From Mixia osmundae IAM 14324 (taxonomy: Eukaryota > Basidiomycota > Mixiomycetes > Mixiales > Mixiaceae), in assembly GCF_000708205.1 (NCBI RefSeq), contig NW_014575548.1:89131-153130 (forward strand): a DNA stretch of 64,000 bases, read 5' to 3'. The notes beneath the pieces were generated by a model. That model saw nothing but the letters and a program-made list of their open reading frames with translations, searched no databases and was not told the origin of the DNA. The position numbers and the translations under genes were made by a program. Shown one piece after another: positions 1 to 12,778 of this stretch. The stretch's first letter is position 1. Each line of letters starts with the position of its first letter.

Positions 1-248
1 CTTCTCGCTTGCTCGCACAGTGAAGCTTCGGATGCGCAGCTCCAGATGGAGTATCACCGTGTACAAGCCTTCATGTTCGACCAATAGGATGCAAAAGTGT
101 TCATCCGGGTGCATCAATCGGAGGCCTGGTCTCGTCGAGTCGAGTGTGTCCACCGAAGACGATGCCAAGCTTGAGGCGCTTTCGGTCATTTGGGCTCCGT
201 AGGTGTCATCCGAGCTAGCATCTCACACAAGAGCTAGCTTGCTACCCG
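1..248. other. Left window edge, no supported gene
   Basis: I see no convincing coding exon here. A short open frame at 20-202 gives a basic, cysteine-containing peptide with no recognisable domain. The stretch most likely holds the 5' flank of the F-box gene that starts at 249, or the tail of a gene outside the window. Confidence 0.4.
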
Positions 249-1999
249 ATGGACACATCCGGCTTCGTGCGCTTTACTGCTAGCTCCTTCTTCGGAGATC
301 GTTCGACTGCGCACCGACAGGTTCGCAATGGAGACACAGGCGATGTTGACGAATACCTGAGCATGTACTATGACCGCACGAGACATCCATCGACCAGGTC
401 TCGGCCATTCTCACACGGATCAGCAGATACAGCTACTCGGAGCTTTGAGCACGACGGAGATCTGACGATGGCACAGTCGTCGGAATCGGACGATGACTCC
501 TGGCCATATGGAGACAATGTCATGCTAGCAGTCGATGATCAAGCCATGCTTGGACTTATGCTAGCAAACGACTTTATGCGCACTTCTGACTCGAACGACG
601 ACGACGACAGGCCCGAATACATTCCATCGCCGACCGCGAGTCAAAATCGACACAGGCGCCAGGCTGTCAAGGAAGTAACCACACGCTTCCCAATTCCTAC
701 ACAGCTCCTTGACGATCTCGATGATCCACAAAGAGAGCCCGTGACGAACGGGCTGGGCTCACTCGGCCGACTTCCGCCCGAATTGCTGATGACGATTGTG
801 CGCAAGGTCGGCCTCGAATGGCGCTACGATCTCATCACTCTCGGTCGTGCAAGTCGCGGTCTTCGTTCTATCGCAATGAGCGATCGGGTATGGGAAGGCG
901 CTGCTGGCAAAGCCGCTCCCGGCTTTCGTCGACCCATATGGCAGTACGTGCTCGAAGTCAATCGCCTTAGCTGTACTGTCTGCAGGGTAGCATTACACCG
1001 TCATCACCAAGCTCACGAGCACTGTATCGCTGCTCATTTCGGCCCAAAGCAAGCAGCTTCGCGTCATGGCAAGCCTACAGTACTGTGCGATCGGTGCCAT
1101 GTAGCTATCACACGCGTTCGAGAGGGCAAGCTTGTTCCTCTCGACACCTCTGCCCAGGTCCGTCATTCTACGCGATATGTCGCTTCAGAGATGCTAAGGT
1201 GATCGCACAGCAGCGCGAGACCCACCGTCGCCAGATGATGCTCCTGGCTCGTTGTCGCTCCCTCTTCGGTGTCACTTGGTGCACGCAGGACCAGTTCGCG
1301 CTGCTCGCCCCCAAGGAGATTACGTGGGAGCTTCGGCAGCTCGTTATCGACTTCGTCTTCGATCATCGCATCCTCGATCTTGAAGGTGCCCTGGCGAGCG
1401 TTGTGGAGTATCGAACGAGTAAGTAGCGGGCTCGAACTGCTGCAGACTCCTGACGCGGTGTTGCAGTGCTGCTCGATCGCTACGCTGAACTCGAGCTATG
1501 GTGGCATCACCACGAAGAGCTTCGAGGAGGCATCATATATAGCTCTCTCACTCAGACTTGGCGCAGCCTTCCTCGCGATGCTTTTGAGGGCGGATTACCG
1601 CTCGCCCAGATCGGCGTCGTTCTCTCTCGGCGTGCACATCAAGTCATCGCAGAGCGTTTGACACAGAATGCAGGCGATGACGACCCGTCCATCAACTACA
1701 ATGTCGCCTGGATTGTGGCCCAGAATGTCTCGGAGCAGAGCTGGGGGTTCATCCCGCACGCTATCGGCGAGCAGCTTCACAGTCTCCCCAGATGGATCAG
1801 GGACAGCATTTCCGACTCGCGACGTCCTCTCTCGTGTCTGCGCGCCGACTGCAGTCTGGAGGCTACCAGCGGCTGTCCTTGCGCGCTATGTCACACGCAT
1901 TGTACACCGCGCGATCGGATGGCGCTTGGCTACTGTCGACGCGCCAGATGTCCTGTGCACTCTACAGCGACGCGCAAGACTAGCAGCATCAAGGCATAG
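249..1999 (+). CDS. F-box protein with cysteine-rich C-terminal half
   Basis: Three exons are inferred: 249-1157, 1211-1418 and 1467-1999, giving 549 residues. The introns are 53 and 48 nt with normal GT and AG ends. The N-terminal ~170 residues are acidic and probably disordered. An F-box follows at about 172-215, beginning GRLPPELLMTIVRKVG, which would bind Skp1 in an SCF ubiquitin ligase. After it comes a paired CxxC region (LSCTVC, later VLCDRCHVAITR), and near the end a CLRADC motif that looks metal-binding. The gene at 16857-18188 has the same order of elements and a matching phase-0 intron just after the second CxxC. The substrate is unknown. The F-box call is firm; the zinc binding is inferred from cysteine spacing. 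Confidence 0.75.
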
Positions 2000-2542
2000 C
2001 CATCACGAGGAGAGTATATTCCAGGCTTGTGGTGGAGACTGAGCAAACGCTCTGTGTGCTACCGTGCGCGACTCAAGAAAGGATGCATAGCTCCATTCCT
2101 GTTGTCATCGCCTGTCGGAGCAGCGAATCTGCCGAACACGCCAGTGACGCAGCAGTGTCTGAATGATACTGTTGACCGTTCGATGCAAGATGAGCTCGGT
2201 CATGCCAATGATCCGCGTGTCACTCTGGCGCGGCCTCGTGGCACCATCATTTGATTGATGATCCTAAATGCCGGATATCAAATAGCTGCACAGCGGACTG
2301 CCCGAGTGATCAAACGCAAAGCAAACACAGCCGTTAGCGGCGACGGCCCTACGCTGTTCCTTCATCGATGGCTAGTCAAGGCTTCAGATAGTCATTACAT
2401 CGACGTTCAAGCGAGCACAGATTGGACTAGCAGGGCTGCAGGGAGTCGCAAGGCACAAGGATCTTCGGCTACATTCGTAGTCTGATCATCGCCCCCAGAG
2501 ACCTCGCAGCTGGTCACTCTGCGGCACTTACAATAGGCAGAC
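2000..2542. other. Intergenic region upstream of SKN7
   Basis: This 543-nt gap holds only short open frames without recognisable motifs. I found no tRNA-like fold, repeat or transposon remnant. It probably contains the F-box gene's 3' end and the SKN7 promoter and leader. Confidence 0.45.
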
Positions 2543-5365
2543 ATGTCAAGCTACGATAGCGGCAGCCAATCGTACGCACCGCCAGGCTCGTCCGGCGGCA
2601 GGCACGGCTACTCAGCGCCGTCTTTCGGGACCAACGGCAGATCTGGAGCAGCCCAGGCTCACACACCATCGTACCATCAACAACAGCTCCCACCGTTGTC
2701 CTCCCTATCTGCAGCAGGCGCGCAGCATATCCATACCTACTCCCACGCACCCCTCTCGCCAAGGTCAGCGCACTATCAACAGCAGTACCAGTACCAGAAC
2801 ACGAGGCACTCGCCTTCTGTCTCATCCTCTGCTTCATCTTCAAGCAAGTCAGTCTCTGAGTTGTTGCAACAGCAGCAGCAGCAACAACAGAGATTGCCGC
2901 CTATAGGTCAATTGACCGGTCGATCTCCTTCTGGGTCATCACCTTCTGCGGCCGGATACTTTCATCCAGGCGATCGCTCTTTCGAGGGCCAGATGAATGC
3001 ACCCTTACCACCCATGTCGCCTGCCGCTATGCTATCAAGACCAGCGACGAATCCACCTCGGTCGAGATCAGTGTCGTACAGAGCTGGCATACCTGACGAT
3101 CGATCGCCTCAGCAAACCGGCTTCAGCAGCGGCCAATCACCGCTCGGTAGATCCGAGACGCGCGGTAGGGCGTTTGCGGGAAAAGCAGACGAGGAAGAGG
3201 CGAGAGACGATCTGGACGAGACGCCAGCGTCTGTTGCGCCTCCCAGCAGGGTTGCAGCAGGGCCCAGCGAATTCGTGAAGAAGCTGTTCAAGATGCTAGA
3301 AGAGGGCCAGTATCACGAAGTCGTCTCGTGGAGCTCGACCGGCGACAGCTTCCTTGTCAAGGCTCGTACCATAGTCGTCGGTCTTGAGGGCTAAGCTCAT
3401 GCCTCAAAGCAGGACATGAACTCATTCACGACCAATATTTTGCCGCGCCATTTCAAGCACTCGAATTTTGCTTCATTTGTGCGGCAACTGAACAAGTATG
3501 ACTTCCACAAAGTCAAGTCTGTCGAGGGCGAGGCTAGTCTATATGGCGATCACGTCCGTATCTTATTTGCGACTTCGGACCGCACTGACCCTCGAGAACA
3601 GACATGGGAATTTCGTCATCCAGACTTTCGAGCTAATGCCAAGCACGCGTTGGATCGGATCAAGCGAAAGGGTCCTCAAGGAAGCAAAGCGAGCGCAGCT
3701 GCCACGAATGCAAATGGACCGTCGGGCGCCCTCAACTCGGGCAAAGCATCGCCTGCGCCAACGCCCGTCACGCCTAATGTGAACACTGATCTGGAGAATC
3801 TCATCACGGGCGGGTCGACGGAAGCTGCCATGCTCGCTATGAAGGCACAGCTAGATCAGCTTATATTCGGCCAGGGGTTGGCCAACGAGAAGATCAACGA
3901 TCTCACCAGGGAGCATCAGGTCAGTCCCAGCTATCATCAAGCTTGCTGTGCCTCATGTCTAGGACATCCAGGCGGTCATCTCTGAGCTCGTCACCTTTCA
4001 GAAAAACCTAGTGGCTCAAGACGCGCTTATGCAGAACCTGCTCCAGTACCTCGTGACCATGGAGTCGGGTATGTTATCCAGCACTGCTATTAATCGGTGT
4101 TGACTCGCAAACGCAGATAAAGCGCAAGCGAGCGCAGCCGCAGAAGGGGTAGCACCGAGGCCATACACGCCATCTGACCAGACTCAGAGGCTTATCTCAT
4201 CGTATAACGAAGTCGCTCGGGCATCTTTCGATCAGATGCAAGAGATCACTCGGAGAGCTTCCCTCTTTTCCCAGAATCTGCCAGAAGCAGCTCGACACCC
4301 CCATCCTCCCATGAACGGCAGCTACGCATCCCAGCCCCCTGTTGATCCACATGTTGATCCGGAGGCGGGCAAGCCCGCCGTACGGGTCGTCACTCTCGGG
4401 CAACTCAGGCCTCGCGACGGCACCGATGAATATACCGCCCAAGACAGCCAACAGATACCCAATCTGACCAATCCCTTCTCCAGTGATCCTCAGAAGAGCA
4501 TGGAAGAGCCTTCTGCATCCGGCGAACGCCGAGGGTCGACGCTACGGATTCGCAGAGGCACATATATTCCAGGCTGGTCTGTACCGCCCAAGGTCCTACT
4601 CGTCGAAGACGACGCAGTCAGTCGGCGACTATCGAGCAAGTTCTTGCAAGTCTTTGGCTGTACGATCGATGTGGCCGTCGATGGTGTTGCGGCTGTCAAT
4701 AAGATGAACATGGACAAGTACGATCTGGTGCTGATGGTAAGTCGTATTCCGTAAACAGCGATCATGGTGCTGATCCTTGTGCAGGATATCGTCATGCCCA
4801 ATCTGGATGGCGTATCAGCCGCTTCACTCATTCGCCAGTTCGATTCTCTCACACCCATCATCAGCATGACAAGCAATTCAAATCCCAACGAAATCTTGAA
4901 CTATTTCTCACATGGTATGTCTGCGCTTCAGATCGTTGACTGCCGTACTGACTACGGACTACAGGCATGAACGATATTCTGCCGAAGCCATTCACCAAAG
5001 AGGGCCTGCTTGGCATGCTCGAGGTGCGCTGTATGCTTCAACGAGTTTGTACGATGCTGACATCTTTGCAGAAACATCTCATCCATCTCAAGCAGATGCA
5101 GCAGCTCGCAGATATACCTAGGGGCATCTCAGTCGGAGAGGCTCAGATACCCAACGGGCTGGTCTCGTTGACTGGCTCGGGCGATGACAAGAACAACCCT
5201 TTTGCGACGATGGGGATTGGCGAGTCCGAGTATCTTGCAATGTTACAAGGCCTCGTCAACGTAGACAGCCCGAATCCGTCGCCATCTCATAAACGACACG
5301 CATCCGATTTACCAACATCAGACGACGCCAAGCGGGGTCGTTTCCAGGAAATCGAGACGAATTAA
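2543..5365 (+). CDS. SKN7: Skn7/Prr1-type response regulator transcription factor
   Basis: Seven exons are inferred: 2543-3361, 3413-3919, 3963-4068, 4117-4736, 4785-4914, 4965-5023 and 5072-5365, giving 844 residues. A Ser/Gln-rich N-terminus with a polyglutamine run precedes an HSF-type DNA-binding domain at about 241-345 (ILPRHFKHSNFASFVRQL). A coiled coil follows, then a receiver domain at about 634-752 with VLLVEDD, the phospho-acceptor Asp685 in DIVMPNLDG, and the conserved PKPF lysine. This layout is the hallmark of Skn7, the nuclear output of the Sln1-Ypd1 phosphorelay for oxidative and osmotic stress. Intron 1 starts with GC; it is needed to join SFLVK to DMNSF across the HSF domain. 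The last intron (48 nt) has no in-frame stop, so retaining it would add 16 residues. Confidence 0.93.
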
Positions 5366-5455
5366 TCACTCATCATTTGCTCTCTACTCCATCACTGCTA
5401 TCTTTAGCTTCACTCTGTTGCATGTTGTCTAAATGCGAACATGCGAATCTGCGGC

Positions 5456-6554
5456 TCAGTCGAATTTGATCGAGTGGCTCTCCATCGTGATCTCCCCGCC
5501 TCTGTAGCTTCCACGCTTCTTCTTGTTCTTTTCCTGTTTGGCAATGTTGTTCAGTAAAGCATCGCATGCTGAAGTGAGCGACTCGTCACGGACCTTGCGG
5601 AAGCCAGCGCCTCGTGTGACGATGAGATCCTGAGCAGCCTTGTGACCATAGTCTGTGTTTGCGGCTCCACCCTGATCCACACTGATCAGCTGTGGTACCT
5701 TCCTTTGACATTGAGAAGTCACCTTTGCTGCAAAACTATTATCTGCCAGACGAGGATCGACAGTGATCTCCTCCGCGCGAATGCGTCTAAAGGGCGTATT
5801 CACTTTCTTTGCGGCTTTGCCATTCTTTGTAGCTGGGGCACTGTCATCGAGCTCAATAGTCGTGACCGTTGCAAGAGGTGAGGCCGAGCGCGAGCTTTGT
5901 GCTGCAGCGATAGCAGCTGCCGCTTGAGGAGCGATCGTCTTGAGACGGTCTGGATGAACGTGCGAGAGTGCAGCAGCGGGTGCGACTGCAGACTCTACCT
6001 CCATCTCGTGTACAACCACTTGCTCCACAATGGGATGCTCGGCTGCCTTCTTGCTGCCTTGACGCATCTTTGCCGGCTTGTCTGTTGATCTTGGTGCTTT
6101 GACTTTTTTGCGTTTATCTGACGCAGCAGCGGTATCTGTGCCATTCGTCTGAACGGACTGCGCCGGCGCTAGAGCTTGCGTCGAGGTGGAAGCTTGAGGA
6201 GAGCCGAGTGTGCTCTTGCCTGCTAGTGCTTGTGCAGCTTGTGGCAGGACAGGAACGATCGATAACGGTCTGTAGCTCTTCAGGCTCTTCACTGCAGGCG
6301 CAACATCTCGCAGCAGCTGAACGAACAGCTCGCCGCCTTCTTGTTGTACGGTCGGGGTAAGTTTCTTGTCTAGCCGTTTGACAGACTTGCGAGTTTTGAT
6401 GAGCTCACGTCGTAGTGCTCTTTCGGTTTTGCTAAAGCCTGCATGCAGCAGGAAGGCTTGCAAGAGATAGCATGCTGATCAGACGAACGACAGTGAGCCT
6501 AGCATCAGTCACGAAGCGCTTGCACCGACCGTTTGCGATGACTTGATCGTCCAT
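5456..6554 (-). CDS. SRP40: Srp40/NOLC1-type nucleolar phosphoprotein
   Basis: Four exons on the minus strand are inferred: 6554-6530, 6474-5723, 5671-5594 and 5533-5456, giving 310 residues. A LisH-like helix at the N-terminus (CYLLQAFLLHAGFSKTERAL) is assembled across the first intron from a start at 6554. The middle is Ala/Ser/Lys-rich. The C-terminus carries the SRP40_C signature, including DLIVTRGAGFRK, NKKKRGSYRGG and the final HSIKFD. Family members act in the nucleolus as chaperones of small nucleolar RNPs and in rRNA production. The last two introns (51 and 60 nt) are stop-free multiples of three, so an unspliced reading looks like one long frame; removing them restores the family alignment. 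Confidence 0.9.
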
Positions 6555-6677
6555 CTCTGTGACGCTGTTCGTCTCCAAAATTTATTCGCGACTCGACTCG
6601 CGACAAGCTGTCAGTCGACGTGCTGGCCAGCTGGCTTTTCTGCGGTTGCATCATACAACATCGTACAAAACCTGGGT

Positions 6678-7833
6678 TCATATGATAGAGACGACTCTCG
6701 TCCTGCTGTCCCTGAGCAGAGCAGCATCTATAAGCTCGTCGAGCTCTTTGACTTTGACGAGCGCGAGACCCATCATGCGCATGATCTCGCGACCAGCAAG
6801 GGGTGTGCCGCCCGCTTTGGACAGTACGCAGATCTCCGACTGGGCATTGAGTGTGTACGTGATCTCTCCTGAACTGATCTGCGTCTCTAACCCAGTGGGA
6901 TCGATAGCGACGATCGAGCTGCATTGCCTGTTCTTTGAGCCCATGGGAGATGGGTAGAGAAGACATGGACGCACTCTGAGGGACTGGCTTGGTTTTCGAA
7001 GAACGCAAAGGTGACGCATAATGGTGTGTGATGGATCGCTAGCGGTACGGGTACGCGCTCCTCGAGCGAATGCTGCAAAGCTGACGTCAGGATGCCGTGA
7101 AGTGAGTAAAAGCGTAAGCGACCTACGATCGTCACATCAGCACCATTCTCGACCGTCACATCGGGCCTTCTGAAGTGCAGCAACGCAGCCATTGCGGCCA
7201 GACAAGCGCAGTCGGCCAGATTGCCATCATCGTTCAGGAAGTGGACATCGACGCGTATCGACCAGACCTGAGCCTGTGTGAGTTTGCTGCTAGGCTTGGG
7301 AGGATGGAAGGGAGTAGACCTTGTCGCCTGCCACTATGCAGAGAGACTCGCGGTCGACTGCCTCTGTCCGCCGTATGGCTTTCTCAAGCGTTCGCGCAAC
7401 CAGTATCTCCTCCTCTGTCTGTCTATGGACGCGTGCTGGCTGTCAGCTGCCCGCGAGGAACGGATGCCAGAGCAGACGGGCCTGTTCATCTCGTATGCGG
7501 CCGAAGCGAGTGGCGTGACCTCTGTCGAGATGACGAGAAAGCCTTCGTAAGGTCTTTCTGGCGGCGGTCTGACCACTTCCGCAGAGACTTGCGCCATCAC
7601 TCTGCCCTTCTTCTCATCAACACGGGAGCTTCCCAGAGGAGTCTGAATGCCGAGGTAGAAGAAGAAGCTTGCCTTGTCTTGCCCATCGAACATGTCACCG
7701 AGCCGAGCTCTGCTCCAAAAGAGAGCGAGACGGTGCGTGTGTCGGTGAGCGTGCGTCCATCGAGTCGGCGGCCTTGTGCGAGTGCTGAGAGTGCGAAGCT
7801 CGACTCGACTGTCGATAGGGCAGTCTCTCGCAT
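6678..7833 (-). CDS. RRP45: Exosome complex RNase PH-like subunit Rrp45
   Basis: Six exons are inferred: 7833-7673, 7601-7478, 7418-7320, 7267-7127, 7072-6975 and 6918-6678, giving 287 residues, close to the family length. Typical segments follow in order: RRLDGR, VMAQVSAEVVRP, LEKAIRRTEAVDRESLC, VWSIRVDVHFLNDDGNL, PLAIHHTPLCVTFAFF and EICVLSKAGGTPL. Rrp45 (human EXOSC9) is a catalytically inert ring subunit of the nuclear and cytoplasmic RNA exosome. The first intron is GC-AG (AG|GCAAGC) and is required to join GKTR to VMAQ. The start at 7833 lies 155 bp from the divergent UGO1-like gene. Confidence 0.92.
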
Positions 7834-7988
7834 CCAGCTGATCCTCCCCGCGCTGCCTGACGCCCGGCTCTTTGCGCTGATCGATGGGTTCAGCTTGAGC
7901 TCTCACAAAGATCCTCCTCAGCTCGGCTTGATCACGCGTAACGCGCACGAGCCCGTCAGAGTAGTAAGTAGATCGATCAGCTGGCAGG

Positions 7989-9722
7989 ATGAGCACAGGC
8001 AGGACACCGGAGATGGCCAGCCTGAGACCGTACGCAGTCGACCCGCCACTGGACGATTGGTCCTTCCCCAGCGCTTCCTCCTCTGCGCGCAACCCGCCAA
8101 AGTCATCGGGCAGCAGCATAAGGCCTCAAGCCTCATCAGCGAGCGCGGCAGCGGGAATCCAGTTCACTTCAGACATTCCACCGGGCAGGGGAAGGTATGC
8201 GCCTGTCGGTCCACCTCAGAGTATGGTAGCAGGACTAGAAGGGACGGATGACGGACGACCTTTTCGACCGAGTGATGCTATCAATATATTCGTCTACTCT
8301 GCTTCCATCTCTTACGCTTCCGTCGCTGCCGTCATGCCGTTCGAAGTGGCAAAGCTGTTGCTTCAGATCCAATGGGTTCCCAAGGACGATCAGGAGATCG
8401 TGACGCGTGAGATCCCTGGTCTGGACGAGGGAGCAGATTGGCAAGCTCGCGACGAACAAGAGGTCAGCCATCCATCGCACTCTCCCTCCACATGTCTTGT
8501 TCTCACACGTAGGTTCTGTGTAGCTTCATACAGAAGAAGAGACAGAAGCCTACTTTGCCGATCTCACAACGCGTCCCTTTGCCGCCAGCTTTCACGGGTC
8601 CATACCGCCCGACTATCCGCTCGGCCAACACGGCACGGGCGCTCTCTCACCTCGTCGATCAAAGCCCGATCGTGATCCTGCTGGCTACATCATCAGGCGA
8701 TCTATCTACGATGAGAACTTGAGACCCGACTATGTTTTGCCCGCAAGGATCGATACGGGCGTTTGGGATATGTGCAAAGCCCTCGGAGGCTGGCAACCGG
8801 AAGGCTGGAGCAGTCTCTGGAAAGGTTCGTCGGGCTACTGTGTCGAGTTGCAGCATGACTCAAGACAGTCTTGCCGTGAACAGGCTTGTTCACAACTTGG
8901 GCGAGCGATGTTCTCGAGTCGTTCATGCATCCTGTCATATCCACCATCTGCTCTACCGCTTTCAACGTTTCCGGACCCTTGGCCAGTCTGCCACTAGTCC
9001 ATACGCCCTACCCAGCCCGACCGCTCGCAGTAGCAGTGGGAGCCTACACGCTCACCACCGTCCTACTCTCGCCGCTCGATCTCGTCCGAACGCGACTGAT
9101 CGCCCAATCTGCCCAAGTTCGCCACAAGAAATACAGCGGGCTCGTGGATGCTTTCCAGACCATTTCGAGAGAAGAAGGAGGATACTGGGGCATGTTCATG
9201 CATTCGCAGCTCCTTCTGCCTACTGTCATTAGCGGCGTCGTTCGATCACTTCTCCAGTATGGCGGTCCCCTCCTCATCGAGCGTTGGCTGGGCATCAGTC
9301 CGACAGAAAACCCAGTAGCATTCCTCTTTCTCGAAATGGCAGTGTCTACCGCAGGCCTACTCATCACTTTGCCCATCGAGACGATCCGGAGGCGCTTGCA
9401 GATCCAATCTCGTTCTCCCACGAAGCCCGCTCAGGCTACACTAGCGGGTCCTGTTCCGACTCTGATGCCTTATAGAGCTTGCGTCGAAATAAGACCCACG
9501 CCTTATGTGGGCATGATTGATGCCGCTTGGCGAATCGCAACGGAAGAAACTGGCAAATTCCCAAGCAATCAATCGAAATCGATCGCTTCCGTCGGACTCT
9601 CCAGCTCTGGCGTAGCGCAACTCTATCGCGGCTTCACGATTGGCTTGGGGTTCAATGCTACTGTTGTCCTACTCGGCCTCATTACGGGCAAGACGGGTAC
9701 AGCAGAATGGTCAGAGATGTGA
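7989..9722 (+). CDS. UGO1: Ugo1-like mitochondrial carrier-family protein
   Basis: Three exons are inferred: 7989-8462, 8524-8824 and 8884-9722, giving 537 residues. The protein has mitochondrial-carrier repeats of weak type, with MPFEVAKLLLQIQW, SPLDLVRTRLIAQ and LPIETIRRRLQIQ standing for the carrier PxD/ExxRxR motif. A long hydrophilic stretch and GGWQPEGWSSLWKG precede the second repeat. Length and divergent signatures fit Ugo1 (SLC25A46), an outer-membrane protein that links Fzo1 and Mgm1 during mitochondrial fusion, better than a metabolite carrier. The assignment to Ugo1 rather than another atypical carrier is by overall layout only. Confidence 0.75.
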
Positions 9723-9805
9723 TCTTTTGCTTGTTTGTTACTCATTTCTGTATGCCATTTTGGATGCACAACAAGAGAACGCTCCTCGAACTGGACCATC
9801 CTGGT

Positions 9806-12652
9806 TCATGAGCCTCCGAGTCGATAGTCTGGTTCGCCTCGTCGTCCGGCTACCCGTTGAGCTGGACTATTCGAGCGGGGTCGCGCGGGACCGCCTCCAA
9901 AACGCATGGGTAGATTGAGTGTCGCCAGTACGTCCAAAAGGGGGCGATGATCGAGCACAGGTCCATTGAACTGATGTGCAAATGGTAGGATACCAAGAAG
10001 GAATGCGACACCTTCTGGCAAGCCCCGCGCAAGGCCGTTCTGCGTCGGCGTGTCTGCTCTGCTAGGCACAACAGGCTGACGACGCTGTGTCGTACCGAGC
10101 GGGGAGGGCGATGGTCCCCGAGCGGGATCGTCCAGACGGGCACGCTTGAGCAGTCCGTTTGCTGCTTTCGCTTTCTCCTCTGATCTTGCTCGCTTCGTTG
10201 TGGTATCATATTCGCCAGATTCGGGTGAGAGCGGTCGGATCTCATCGACCAAGAGGTGCTTGCCTAGATCGCGAGTCTTAATCTCGTCCAGACCGCCGAA
10301 ACTCAGCCGATCGGCAAATCGAGTCACAGCATCTTCGTCCGGATACGCTTCCGCAAAGCGCACTTCGAGCTTCTGCACCGCAGCAAGATCGCCATACAGA
10401 CTCTCGTAGCGCATCATACGATCCCAAAGCGGTCGAACTTGTTCTGCCGCAATCTTGCTGATTGAGCGTTCGAATAATGCGCGAAGGTTTTGATCATCGT
10501 TGCGGGCTTTGAGGAAATCGAAGTAGCGGTTGACGTACTCAACGTCGTCGCCGAAGCGCTTGACACCGAATTCGAAGATATTCGTGGCGATCTGCGCTTC
10601 TTTATTCCAATGATACTCGGCCAGCGCGGAATGCTCTACGGTTTGCCAGATCAGATGTGGCGACTTACGCGATCGACCAAAGACATCTCTTGCAGCCATG
10701 AAGCCCTGCGCAAGAGATTCCGTAAGCGCTTTCTGGGCAGACATCGACAAACATACCTCTGCTCTACGGGCATATTGGCATTCCATGATGCAGGCGAGCG
10801 AGAGGCTCTTTTTCAAAGACAGCAAAGCTGGCTTGTTCTTCTCGATGATGGCATTTTTGATGGCTATACTGGCTTGTGCTCCTCCTGACGCTTGCGCATC
10901 GTCATGGTCTTCTGTAAGCTGAGCTTCGTTCTCCGCCTCGTTCGCTTTGACTTGCGTCAAAGCACTCGCTACTTCGTCTTCAGTCTGACTTTGGTGGCGT
11001 ACGATCTGCTGAGTTATACTGTCTTGAAGACTGCGGTAGATCTGATGTATTGCCGGCGAAGCTTTGGTTTGCAATTCCTCTTGCTCGGCCCATGCGAAGT
11101 TCAGCAGCAGACTGAAGCGATGATGAGCTTTGCGGTCGAAGACAACCCTCGTGAACTCACCTGGAAGGACAACAGCCGGCTCCAGTCTTGAGCAGCGTGA
11201 GGGCATCGTCTGCTTTTTGTACAGCGAGCTGACGCGTTGCCGCCATAAACCTTTGCCATATGGTGAGCAAGACCCAAGAAGAGCCGACAGCGCGCTCACC
11301 AGATTTCAGGGTAAAACCTGACATGCATGAGAGCCTTCTTGTATGCAAACGCGATACGGCTTTGCAAATCTTCGGGATCATCTAGCTGAAGTGGGTTGCT
11401 CTCTTCCCATTTGAGATATTTGCGCCATCTCGCGAGCGTCGTGCAATCCTCTTCGTTGCTCCAGTCAGGCCGCAAAGGCAATACGTCGATTCGCAAGAGA
11501 CCTTCGAGCATGGGCCGCAATTCTCGTACGGCTGTTCGGGCTGCCGTATATCCTGTCTGACGCTCCGCAAGGAATCGCTTGGCCTGCGCTCATGGATAAG
11601 TACTGACGCAGCCACGCAATGTCGACAACTGACTGTCATGCGGTTGAGTCCATGCTCGAAGTGATTGTAATCTGTCCAGATGGCCTCAATGTCGTACAAA
11701 GGGATAACGACGGCGGTCTGATAGGCTCTTCTGACAGTGTCATTGGTCTGTTGTTGCTGGTACACCGCACCCAACTGTCCGATCGGTCCGCGCGTTATGC
11801 AATCAAACACACATCCAGGGGGCAGCAAGGGAAAAGCAAAACAAGATCAGTCTTGAGCTTGGTCTGCCAATCAGCAAGTGAGGAATAGCGTACGTCGCCT
11901 TCTTTTAGGAATTTGATATAATCTGACCAGATTGAGCCCGAGGCAGGATCGACACCGACGTGGGTCAGCGCATACTCAAAAGCGGCCTTGATCGTCGTTC
12001 TGGCCTCAGTCGCTTTCGCTTCGTCGGCTGCCTGGATGGGGTTCCTCCGTCTTACGTATGTGATGTAGAAGCTCCATAGTTGCACACTCGGCGATGATTT
12101 TAAGCAAGTGGTGAAGATGGCTTCCACGCGGTCAAAGAGATCGTGGGACAGCTCCAGGTCGGCGTAGGCAATCCACTCTTGAGGAGCATGAGGAAAGACG
12201 GTGAAAAATTCATCATACACCTCTCTCGTCCTTTCTAGGTCACCCTTTTGGAGTGCGTCATCGATGAGCGCTCTCCAGGCTTCACTGTCTACCGGATCAC
12301 GCTCGATACGCTGCTTGAGTTGACCCAACTTGGTCGTGGGAACGCTCGCGGTCGTCATGGCTTTCCGCTTTGCTGATGACTTGGCCTCTGTCTTCTCAGC
12401 TTTGACGGTCACACCAGGTTCGGACTTGATGATCGACTCCGGGATAGCGGCTGTGTCAGCAGTCGGCTCAACAACGGGCGCTTGTGTTGCAGCAGGCGAG
12501 GTCGCAGCATTGGAGATCACAGTCGATGCTTCGGGCGACAACGACGTTTTGTTGTCGAGGTTCGAGCCATTGTCGAGAGTGGTGTCTATCATGGCCTCAC
12601 TCTGCTCATCTGCACCTTCTATCGGTGCCGCGAGCAGATCTGCGCCCTCCAT
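9806..12652 (-). CDS. RNA14: mRNA 3'-end processing factor Rna14 (CstF-77)
   Basis: Six exons are inferred: 12652-11843, 11774-11634, 11583-11300, 11250-11161, 11111-10757 and 10705-9806, giving 859 residues. HAT (half-a-TPR) repeats run from about residue 110, for example EAWRALIDDALQKGDLERTR and ALAEYHWNKEAQIATNIFEF. A disordered, proline-rich C-terminus ends with the short arginine/glycine-rich tail typical of CstF-77. Rna14 scaffolds cleavage factor IA for pre-mRNA cleavage and polyadenylation in the nucleus. The 51-nt intron at 10706-10756 is stop-free and in frame; removing it joins QYARRAE to GFMAARDVF. The start chosen is the ATG reading MEGADLL. It lies 126 bp from the divergent transporter gene. 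Confidence 0.9.
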
Positions 12653-12778
12653 GTTGTGATCACGGGCTGCGCGCAGGGTGATGAGCAAAGTGGTTTGGCG
12701 CGTATGATTCAAGTGAACAGCTACGAATTTCATCTGATGGATGCACGCTGCGCGGAGGCTCCTGAGATGATGTGATCC

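Noticed and set aside
3355-3412. GT donors near 3355 and 3366 for the first SKN7 intron
   Set aside because: Both give the wrong phase for the following exon; only the GC donor at 3362 keeps the HSF domain intact.
7989-9722. An ordinary metabolite carrier (SLC25)
   Set aside because: The carrier motifs are degenerate and the protein is too long for a standard carrier; the Ugo1/SLC25A46 type fits better.
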